This document shows, piece by piece, positions 1 through 6,902 of a stretch of DNA of 64,000 nucleotides. Source of the DNA: CAIWHR01 sp963813415 (GTDB lineage Bacteria; Pseudomonadota; Gammaproteobacteria; Burkholderiales; Casimicrobiaceae); NCBI GenBank assembly GCA_963813415.1, contig CAWEYW010000003.1, positions 186,001 through 250,000 on the forward strand, given 5' to 3'. The number at the start of each line of letters is the position of its first letter. Position 1 is the first letter of the stretch. Below the pieces are notes generated by a model, which saw only the letters and a program-made list of their open reading frames with translations, searched no databases and was not told the DNA's origin. Made by a program: the position numbers and the translations under genes.

Positions 1-1189
1 GCTTGATCTTGAAGCGCGGCCCATCCTGCAGCACGGTGTAGGCACCCCACGGCCGCGCCACGGTGCGATGGAGCTTGTAGGCCTCGTGTCCCCGCGCCTT
101 GAGCTCACCAACCACCTCCTTCACCCGCTGCAGGTGATCGCGGTGCGCGATCAGAACCGCATCGGCGGTATCGATGATCACGAGGTTTTCGATGCCGACG
201 GTGGCGACGACCCGCTCCTCGGCGTGCACGTACGTTCCGGTCGTGGCGATCGAGATGCGTTCACCGCGGCCGCGGTTGCCGTGATGATCCGGCTCGGTGA
301 GATCGGACACGGCCTGCCACGAGCCTACATCGCTCCAGTCGAAGGTTCCGCGCACCACCGCCACGGCGCCATCGGCGGCGGCTTTCTCCATGACCGCGTA
401 GTCGATGGAGATGTCCGGGACCGCGGCGAAGAGCGCAGCGTCGATCTCGAGCATCACCCTTGGGGACCGTGCGGCAATCATGGTCCAGACCGGCTTCACG
501 GCGTCCAGGACGGCAGGTGCGTAGCGGCCGAACGCGCGCAGGATCGCGCCCGCGGAGAAGCAGAACATGCCCGAGTTCCACACGTAATTGCCGGCGGCGA
601 CATACTGCCGGGCAAGTTCGGCGGCAGGCTTCTCGACGAAGCGTTGCGCCCGCACGACCGGGATGACGCCCGGCTCGCCAGACACCTGCGCGCCGCATTC
701 GATGTACCCGAACCCCGTCTCCGCGTGCGTGGGCGTGATGCCGAAGGTCACGAGCGAGCCCGTGGCGGCGGTCGCCACTGCAGTGTGTACGGCAGCGGCG
801 AACGCCTCCTGGTCACGGATCAGATGGTCGGCAGGCAACACCAGCATGACGGCGTCCGCGCCGAAGCGGGCTTCGACACACAGGGCGGCGAGCGCCACTG
901 CGGGCGCCGTATTGCGGCCGAAGGGTTCCAGCAGGAACAACGCGTCGGCGGGGCCCGGCGACAGCCCGGCATATACATCTTTGGTGTGGAAGTAGTAGTC
1001 GCGATTGGTGACCGTCAGCAGCGACGATGCACCGGCGAGGGCGAGCGCCCGGGCGGCGGTCTTGCCGAGAAGGGTCTCGCCGTCGGGAAGCGGCATGAAG
1101 GGCTTCGGGGCGGCCTCGCGGGACAGCGGCCACAGGCGCGTGCCGGCGCCTCCGGACAGAATTACCGTAACAACCGTCGGGTCGGCCAT
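1..1189 (-). CDS. manC: Mannose-1-phosphate guanylyltransferase (partial; 3' end outside window)
   Basis: The product would make GDP-mannose from mannose-1-phosphate and GTP for exopolysaccharide or O-antigen. The start is an ATG at 1189. The N-terminus reads VILSGGAGTRLWPLSR, the nucleotidyltransferase signature loop (GGxGTRLWPLS), at about residues 9-24. Further on are FVEKP (about residue 161) and WNSGMF, typical of the family. The last visible residues, RPWGAYTVLQDGPRFKI, belong to the junction with the C-terminal cupin/isomerase domain of the type II bifunctional enzyme. About 396 codons are inside the window and the usual length is about 470-480, so roughly 75-85 residues lie off the left edge. 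It is transcribed away from ssrA. Whether the isomerase activity is present cannot be seen here. Confidence 0.93.
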   Translation of the reverse strand, partial: MADPTVVTVILSGGAGTRLWPLSREAAPKPFMPLPDGETLLGKTAARALALAGASSLLTVTNRDYYFHTKDVYAGLSPGPADALFLLEPFGRNTAPAVALAALCVEARFGADAVMLVLPADHLIRDQEAFAAAVHTAVATAATGSLVTFGITPTHAETGFGYIECGAQVSGEPGVIPVVRAQRFVEKPAAELARQYVAAGNYVWNSGMFCFSAGAILRAFGRYAPAVLDAVKPVWTMIAARSPRVMLEIDAALFAAVPDISIDYAVMEKAAADGAVAVVRGTFDWSDVGSWQAVSDLTEPDHHGNRGRGERISIATTGTYVHAEERVVATVGIENLVIIDTADAVLIAHRDHLQRVKEVVGELKARGHEAYKLHRTVARPWGAYTVLQDGPRFKIK

Positions 1190-1374
1190 GGCTCTTGTCG
1201 GTCCTCTTGAATTCGGGGCAGTCTACCCCAACTAAAACGACATTAGAGAGTTCCTCGCTGCCCGCAGAATGTATCGTACAGGCGTGCGCGCGGAACTTCG
1301 GATGGCGAGTGATATCATAGATTTGGATGCGCTTATGCTGATCGCCGTCAGGCGGCCGGCGCACGACGATTACC

Positions 1375-1760
1375 GGGGGTGAACTGGTATCGACGGGGGT
1401 TGCAAAGCAGCGCGGGGCATGCCGAGGCGCTTGACCTCGTTAATCACGAGCAATCGCAAACTTAACTGCGAACGACGAAACGTACGCTCTGGCGGCTTAA
1501 CCCCGCCGGACCTCGCACCGGGAAGCGCTCGGCCCGGGTGACGAACCGCTAAAGGCAACTGCAGCGGCAAGTTGCAGCGAGGACATTCAGAGCGATCGCG
1601 TGCGTCCGGGTCACTTGGGCAGCACGTTAAAGCAAGGTGACTGGTCCTGTCGCAGCGTGTCTGTCCGCGGCGCCAGGACGAGATCAAATGACCGACTAAG
1701 CATGTAGTCCTGACTGTGGAGTGCTTCCGGACGCGAGTTCGATTCTCGCCACCTCCACCA
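1375..1760 (+). ncRNA. ssrA: tmRNA (transfer-messenger RNA)
   Basis: This RNA rescues stalled ribosomes and tags nascent chains for proteolysis. The 5' end GGGGGUGAACUGGUAUCGACGG and the 3' end CGCCACCUCCACCA pair as an alanyl acceptor stem (GGGGGUG with CACCUCC), and the T-arm GUUCGAUUC is present. The tag frame, 1468-1500, begins at resume codon GCG and encodes ANDETYALAA followed by TAA. The total of 386 nt is normal for a one-piece tmRNA. The tag is of the betaproteobacterial type (the same sequence is known from Neisseria, from memory). A TATCAT at 1313-1318 is a possible -10 box for the precursor, but no good -35 is visible. An integrase remnant lies just downstream, fitting the use of tmRNA 3' ends as attachment sites. 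Confidence 0.97.
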
Positions 1761-1772
1761 ACAGCAGCAATG

Positions 1773-1800
1773 ACGGCCACCTGCGGGTGGCCGTTTTTTT
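1773..1800 (+). terminator. Rho-independent terminator of ssrA
   Basis: ACGGCCACC, a short loop TGC, then GGGTGGCCGT form a near-perfect stem followed directly by a run of T. It starts 13 nt after the tmRNA CCA end. Confidence 0.93.
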
Positions 1801-1924
1801 TGGCCTTCCCCGTTGCAGGAGCGCCTACTGACGTCCGTCGGCGTGCGCTTGCATCTCGCGCTGACGGGAGGCAACGTCGGGTGCAACGGCAAGCCAGAAC
1901 TCAGTGGGCATGGGGTAACCGAGA

Positions 1925-2176
1925 ATTCCGCTCAATCTGCTGACGGTGCTCGAAGTCAATAAGACGAAGCCGAAGACGGCATCCAATCGACTCCGCGATG
2001 GCGACGGACTCTTTCTCTTCGTCGCCCCGACCGGCGTAAAGAGCTGGCAGCTTCGCTACAAGCTGGGCAAGAAGGCCCAGACCGCCACGCTCGGCAAGTT
2101 TCCGAACGTGTCGCTGGACGAGGCACGCGAGCGGGCGGAGGAGGCGCGGGCGACGCCGCCGGAGCCGCCGGCATGA
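1925..2176 (+). pseudogene. Remnant of P4-type tyrosine integrase (N-terminal DUF4102 domain only)
   Basis: The translation DGDGLFLFVAPTGVKSWQLRY followed by GKKAQTATLGKFPNVSLDEARERAEEAR matches the N-terminal DNA-binding (DUF4102) domain of P4-family phage and island integrases. Full proteins are about 400 residues; here only about 75 remain. The core-binding and catalytic domains (R...HxxR...Y) are absent. The homology begins upstream of the first usable start: the residues PLNLLTV follow an ATT codon at 1925, where intact relatives start with ATG. It sits 165 nt downstream of the tmRNA 3' end, the classic insertion site of this integrase family. I read it as the scar of a decayed island. 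Confidence 0.8.
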
Positions 2177-2509
2177 AGCGGCGAAGCGGCCCGACGGCGC
2201 GCGCTGTAAGCGGGATCGTTTGCTGCCTCGGAACGCCGTTCCTCTCGAAGAGATCGGCGAGTGCGTGCGCGAGGCGTCGCTGCTCGCGCTAAACCAAAGT
2301 CGTAGACGATTCGTGCAAGCCGTCACTTCCCGGACGCGCCGGTAGAGCGTCGCTTCACGCTTGTGCAAGTGTGCGGCAACGACCAGACGTCCAGCGTTCG
2401 CCTAGTCGTTCGCTTCGCCACGGCAGTCCGGAGCCCGATCAGGCTGCTCCTCCCTCACCGAGAGGTCCAGCCGCGCGCGCCCGCGCGTCTGGCGAACTGG
2501 CGCGTAGTT

Positions 2510-2689
2510 CCAAACCGACGGCAACTGCTGCGCGCCTACAAGGAGTTCGAGGAGCGCGGCGGAACCCTCATGCACGGGCGCGGCGCCAAGGGCGAGCGGG
2601 TGCGCGCGGAGATCCTGAAGCGCCAACAGTTGTTTTCCATTTCCGACATCGAGCAGGCCTGCCCGGGCGTCAGCCGCGGCAACCATTAG
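2510..2689 (+). pseudogene. Possible remnant of a Fic-family protein C-terminus
   Basis: The last about 55 residues of an open frame ending at TAG 2689 read EFEERGGTLMHGRGAKGERV, then RAEILKRQQLFSISDIEQACPGVS. This resembles the winged-helix tail of Fic (AMP-transferase) proteins, where ISDIEQACPGVSRD is a common stretch. The catalytic HPFxxGNGR motif is nowhere nearby, and the upstream frame has no family-like sequence. It is most simply a second fragment of the eroded island that followed ssrA. The assignment rests on motif memory only. Confidence 0.45.
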
Positions 2690-3278
2690 CGGCAAAACGT
2701 CGCATGGACCTCAGACCCCGGCCACTTATTTGCACAGCGTATGAAATACAACACCTCTGCGGCGGATTGTCTCCTATGACGAATACCGACCGTCTAGGTT
2801 GACGTAGCTCAAGTTGCGCATAGGTACGACGGCTAGCATGCATCGAGGATTTGCGCGACAGCATCGCGCGCACTACTAACAGGGGCGCCAGCTTGTCGTG
2901 CGTGAGTCAAGACAAAACCCACAAGACCACGCCGCGGCGCAACGGGCAGATCACCAGTGAGAATCGGTTTGTTGCGATACGCCGGCGCGCTGAGGGCAAA
3001 ACCATGACTCTCAACCATAGCTGCCCAGTTTTTCGGGATACGAGCGCGTGGGGGCCGCTGCATCAGATCCGCTCACGCTTCGCAGCAGATGCTCCAAACA
3101 ACCGTAAGCCGATGCGCCGGGTCCGACAAGCGTATGAGACTGCTCCGAATCGCAGCTCATCAGCTAACGATGCCCAGACCTGTCCAGTCGATCGAGGCCG
3201 CCGCAAGGACCGCGCTTACACACGCTTTGCCGAAGGCTGAAATCCGATGACATCCCGTAGAACGAAGAAGGGGAGCAC
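2690..3278. other. Intergenic stretch without recognisable gene
   Basis: About 590 bases with lower GC than the flanks and only short, unconvincing frames on both strands. It must carry the promoter of the cytochrome gene at 3279, but I cannot pick out convincing -35/-10 boxes. It is likely also part of the eroded island next to ssrA. Confidence 0.5.
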
Positions 3279-6005
3279 ATGAGACTGATTATTCCATCGA
3301 TAATGGACCGCTGGATCAAGCTCGGACTGGCGAGCGTTTTTGCGATCGCGGTTGCCGGATGTGGTGGTGGCGGCGGTGGTGGTGATAACGGTAGCAGTGG
3401 CGACAATGGCGGCGGCAGTCCGGCGGCTGCCGGCGCGACCGTGTCTGTGCCGCCACCGGCAGGTTCTCCCATCGACGCAACGACACTCAGTGCGGCTCAG
3501 TGGGCGGAACTCGCGCCGACAGGTGCGATTACCAGCGTAACCACGGACGGCACGCCCGTCGTGACGTTCCAGGTCACCGACGCCAACAATCGCGGGATCA
3601 AGGGCCTCGGGTTCGCGAACAAGTCTGCCACCGCCAAGTACTCGAGCCTATCGAACCTGGCATTCACCATGGCCAAGCTCGTGCCCGGCAGCAACGGCAG
3701 CCCGAGCAAGTGGGTGAGCTATCTCGTGATCAGTCCTGCCGCCACCACGACGGCAGCCGATGCGCCCACGAGGCCGACGTCCGACAACAAGGGAACGCTG
3801 GTCGACAACGGCGACGGCACGTACAAGTACACCTTCTGGACGGACATCTCGAAGGTCAAGGCGTTCGTTGACGGGGCAACCTATGTGGCGCCCAACACGG
3901 CCGCGGATCTCGGCGACCTCACCTACGATCCGGCGAAACTGCACCGCGTCGTCATCCAGATCAGCGGAAATGCCCGGGGCACCGGCACCAACACACCCGA
4001 CGCTTCCAACTCCGGCGTCACCGGCGTTCCGATCGGGACGCCGGCCAACCTCGTCATGGACCTCTGGCCGGCGACCCACACTGCGGTCGGCGCTGCCGGG
4101 GATCCGGCCGGGCGCGATATCGTCCAGTCGGCTTCCTGCTTCGAATGTCACGGGCAGTTCAGCTTCCACGGCGGCGCCCGCCAGGACACCAGGTATTGCG
4201 ATACGTGCCACACCGACCAGCGCCGGTACGGCCGCACCGAAGCCGCGACCACCGCGACCGGTTACAGCGGGAGCACCTATGTCGTCATGGGTCGCACGGT
4301 AGGGAACCTCCCGAACGAGGTCCACAAGATCCACATGGGCGAGAGGCTCACCAAGACCGGCTACAACTACGCCGACGTGCGCTTCAACGACGTCACGTAT
4401 CCGCAGCCCGTCCAGAATTGCACCAAGTGCCACGACGGATCCGCGGGCGCGAAGAACAAGACCGCGCAGGGCGACAACTGGAAGAATGTGCCGAGTCGCC
4501 TCGCGTGCGGCGCGTGCCACGACGGTATCGACTTCGCAACGGGCAAGGGGCTGACGCTCGCAGACGCTGAGCAAGGTCTGACGACCTCGCAGTACGGTCA
4601 CGTCGGCGGCGCGCAGGCGGACGACAGCAAGTGCGCGCTGTGCCATGGCCCGGCAGCCATTCCTGTCTATCACGTGACGGTGGACAACACGGGCGCGAAC
4701 GGGCGTGGCGGTTACCCGCTGAACACGGCCCAGGACGTTCCGACGCCGGGCTACCCCTCCGGGCAAGGTCCGTCGATTCCGCTGGCGGCGCAGATGAACC
4801 TGCCGGCAGGGGCCTACAAGATCAATTACGAGATCAAGCAGGTCACGGTCGCGGGCGCGGCGGGTGCGAAGAAAGCCACCGTCGTGTATCGCGTGCTGAA
4901 GGATGGGCAACCCGTCACGTTCAACAGTTCGGGCAACCTCATCACCGGCGTCGACGGCTCGCCAGGCGTCTACGTCGTCTACGCGGTGCCGCAGGACGGT
5001 ATCGCCACTCCGGCAGACTGGAATGCCCAGAAGACCGCGTCCATCAAGGCACTTCGCGACAAGACGGGTGGCAACTCCCAGACGGGACCGGACGCGAGCG
5101 GCTACTACACGGCGACACTCGGAGCAGTCATCCCCGACAACGCGGCCATGGTCACGGCGGCGATCGGCGTCGACTACAACGGCTTCGTCCAGCTTGATCT
5201 CGCGGACTATCCGAAGGGCATCCGGCTGCGTGAGCCCGCCTTCGTGATGAAGACCGCCGACGGCTATGCGGCCCGCCGCAGCATCGTGGACAACGCCAAG
5301 TGCAACAACTGCCATGCGCAACTGGGTGTCCAGCCGTCGTTCCACAGCGGCGCCCGCAACAACGGCCAGGGTTGTGCGCTAGGTGGGTGCCACGACGCCA
5401 ACAAGAACACCGGTCACACCGGTGCCCCCGACTTCGGCGGCGGCTGGTCGGTCGCGAGCAAGAGCCTGATCCATGGCATCCACGGCGCGAGCAAGCGGAC
5501 GCAACCGTTCACGTACGAAGCGACCGCCGACAATCCGACCGGGTTCCAGGAAGTCACTTATCCCGGCATCCTGAAGAACTGCGAGACGTGCCACGTGGCC
5601 GGCAGCTACGACTTCAGTGGCGCAGCGAACAGTGCCGCCCTGCCGAACCTGCTCTGGACGACCGATGCGAAGACGAACATGAGCAACCCGACGAATGTGC
5701 CGTCCATCGGACTTTCGCCCTGGGTGACGACGTTCGGAGCCGGGCAGGTCGACTACACGAACAACAACCTGGTCAGCTCGCCGATCGCGGCCTCCTGCTT
5801 CGGCTGTCACGACAGCAGCCTGGCCACGCAGCACATGATCGCCAACGGCGGCACGCTGGTCACGCTGTTCTCGAAGGTGTCTTCGGTCGCCACCCGCCCG
5901 GCCATCGGAGCGGCGTCGACCATGCAGTTCACGAAGTCCGAGCAGTGCATGCTGTGCCATGCGTCCGGCAAGGTCGCGGACATCAAGGCCATGCACGCGA
6001 AGTAA
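3279..6005 (+). CDS. mtrC: OmcA/MtrC-family decaheme c-type cytochrome, outer-membrane lipoprotein
   Basis: This is a terminal reductase/oxidase on the cell surface, exchanging electrons with minerals or soluble acceptors through an MtrAB conduit. A lipoprotein signal ends in AIAVAGC with Cys at residue 28, followed by a Gly-rich linker. Heme motifs fall into two groups of five. The first, residues 287-456, holds CFECH, CDTCH, CTKCH, CGACH and CALCH. The second, 675-894, holds CNNCH, an expanded CALGGCH, CETCH, CFGCH and CMLCH. This is the two-pentaheme, four-domain layout of MtrC/OmcA. At 908 aa it is longer than Shewanella MtrC (about 670) or OmcA (about 735). An SD (GGGGAG) precedes the ATG; a second in-frame ATG at 3303 would still give a good signal peptide. 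It leads the locus with mtrA and mtrB. Orthology to MtrC rather than OmcA is not settled. Confidence 0.92.
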   Translation: MRLIIPSIMDRWIKLGLASVFAIAVAGCGGGGGGGDNGSSGDNGGGSPAAAGATVSVPPPAGSPIDATTLSAAQWAELAPTGAITSVTTDGTPVVTFQVTDANNRGIKGLGFANKSATAKYSSLSNLAFTMAKLVPGSNGSPSKWVSYLVISPAATTTAADAPTRPTSDNKGTLVDNGDGTYKYTFWTDISKVKAFVDGATYVAPNTAADLGDLTYDPAKLHRVVIQISGNARGTGTNTPDASNSGVTGVPIGTPANLVMDLWPATHTAVGAAGDPAGRDIVQSASCFECHGQFSFHGGARQDTRYCDTCHTDQRRYGRTEAATTATGYSGSTYVVMGRTVGNLPNEVHKIHMGERLTKTGYNYADVRFNDVTYPQPVQNCTKCHDGSAGAKNKTAQGDNWKNVPSRLACGACHDGIDFATGKGLTLADAEQGLTTSQYGHVGGAQADDSKCALCHGPAAIPVYHVTVDNTGANGRGGYPLNTAQDVPTPGYPSGQGPSIPLAAQMNLPAGAYKINYEIKQVTVAGAAGAKKATVVYRVLKDGQPVTFNSSGNLITGVDGSPGVYVVYAVPQDGIATPADWNAQKTASIKALRDKTGGNSQTGPDASGYYTATLGAVIPDNAAMVTAAIGVDYNGFVQLDLADYPKGIRLREPAFVMKTADGYAARRSIVDNAKCNNCHAQLGVQPSFHSGARNNGQGCALGGCHDANKNTGHTGAPDFGGGWSVASKSLIHGIHGASKRTQPFTYEATADNPTGFQEVTYPGILKNCETCHVAGSYDFSGAANSAALPNLLWTTDAKTNMSNPTNVPSIGLSPWVTTFGAGQVDYTNNNLVSSPIAASCFGCHDSSLATQHMIANGGTLVTLFSKVSSVATRPAIGAASTMQFTKSEQCMLCHASGKVADIKAMHAK

Positions 6006-6009
6006 TCAG

Positions 6010-6065
6010 GTGACCGAAGTCAGGTCACGGTAACCATGCCGGGGCACGGCGCCCGTGCCCCGGCA
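6010..6065 (+). repeat. Two hairpins in the 3' UTR of the decaheme lipoprotein gene
   Basis: GTGACC (6010-6015) pairs with GGTCAC (6023-6028). Just after it, TGCCGGGGCACGG (6037-6049) pairs perfectly over 13 bp with CCGTGCCCCGGCA (6053-6065) across a 3-nt loop. Neither is followed by a T-run. They may protect the cytochrome mRNA from 3' exonucleases or support the terminator that follows. Confidence 0.75.
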
Positions 6066-6088
6066 GCAGGAAGTGCAGCAGCGTTAAG

Positions 6089-6119
6089 GCCCGGGGCGGA
6101 AAATGTCCCGGGCTTTTTT
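6089..6119 (+). terminator. Rho-independent terminator after the first decaheme cytochrome gene
   Basis: GCCCGGG (6089-6095) pairs with CCCGGGC (6107-6113), followed by six T. It separates the mtrC-like gene from the rest of the locus, so the genes from 6183 on probably have their own promoter or depend on read-through. Confidence 0.9.
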
Positions 6120-6182
6120 CGTGTGGATGTCGGAAAATGATCCCTTCGCGGGATCTGCGTCAAAGTGACACAGGAGAGCTCC

Positions 6183-6545
6183 ATGCAATATAGGATCGTC
6201 AAGGCTGCATTGATCGCGGCGATAGCCTTTGCCTTCGCGACCCCGTCCATTGCTGCCGAGGCCAAATCGTCAGCGTCGCCGGCATCGCTGCAAAAGGCCA
6301 CTACGCCCCAGACGACCGCCAAGCCGAAGCCCAAGGCATCGAAGCAGGTCAAGCTCGTGGACCTCAACAGCGCCAGCAAGACCCAGTTGAAGCGCCTCCC
6401 GGGCGTGGGCGACGCGGAGGCCGACAAGATCATCGCGGGCCGCCCGTACCTCAGCAAGGCGGACCTCGTCACTCGCGGCATTCTTCCCGCCGGCATTTAC
6501 GAAGGCGTCAAGAAAGAGGTCATGGCCAAGCCGAAGGCGGTTTGA
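6183..6545 (+). CDS. Exported ComEA-like helix-hairpin-helix protein
   Basis: A protein of about 120 aa. It has an N-terminal signal peptide (KAALIAAIAFAFATPSIAAEA), a Lys/Pro/Thr-rich linker, and a helix-hairpin-helix module VDLNSASKTQLKRLPGVGDA at about residues 60-80, followed by ADKIIAGRPYLSKADL. This is the ComEA-type fold, in which secreted proteins bind DNA nonspecifically for uptake. ATG 6183 is preferred because AGGAG lies 6 nt upstream; a GTG at 6165 is in frame but has no SD. It sits between the two decaheme surface cytochrome genes and is separated from the first by a terminator. A role in electron transfer is not evident; DNA binding at the surface or in the periplasm is the family expectation. 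Confidence 0.85.
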   Translation: MQYRIVKAALIAAIAFAFATPSIAAEAKSSASPASLQKATTPQTTAKPKPKASKQVKLVDLNSASKTQLKRLPGVGDAEADKIIAGRPYLSKADLVTRGILPAGIYEGVKKEVMAKPKAV

Positions 6546-6902
6546 TTGATCCAACGCAACGCGGCCATCGCGACAGCGGATCTAGGATGCGAATGTGCTA
6601 GCTGCTGCCCATTGCAAACCCGGCCACGAGATGACGCTCGGCGTGTTCGACAGGCTCGCCGTGATCTCCACGTGGCGAACACCGCGCGATAACATAGGGG
6701 GCAGCGCTGTGTGCGCACTCAACTCAAAAGTCCAAGCACTCGAATTCGCTATGGACCAGGTCTTGAAGCAATTTCGCCTTCTGCATCTTCAAGGGCCGAC
6801 ACATCGGGATGAAGCCATGCCCACGGCATCGTGGCAGGCGCCTGCGACGGCGCGCCGGCTTCCCGATCCGCAAGTGCCGCGTGCCAAACATCGGAGTGGT
6901 TC
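6546..6902. other. Intergenic stretch before second decaheme cytochrome
   Basis: About 360 bases with no convincing gene on either strand. The frame of the downstream cytochrome is open back to 6831 but lacks an SD there and would add charged residues before the signal peptide. No clear promoter or terminator was recognised. Confidence 0.5.

Noticed and set aside
3648..5345. 565-codon reverse frame antisense to the first decaheme cytochrome
   Set aside because: Shadow of the forward gene; composition is Val/Arg/Asp-rich and no signal peptide, motif or SD.
6831..6902. Upstream start for the second decaheme cytochrome
   Set aside because: It would add 24 residues before the signal peptide, with no SD; GGAG before 6903 fits better.
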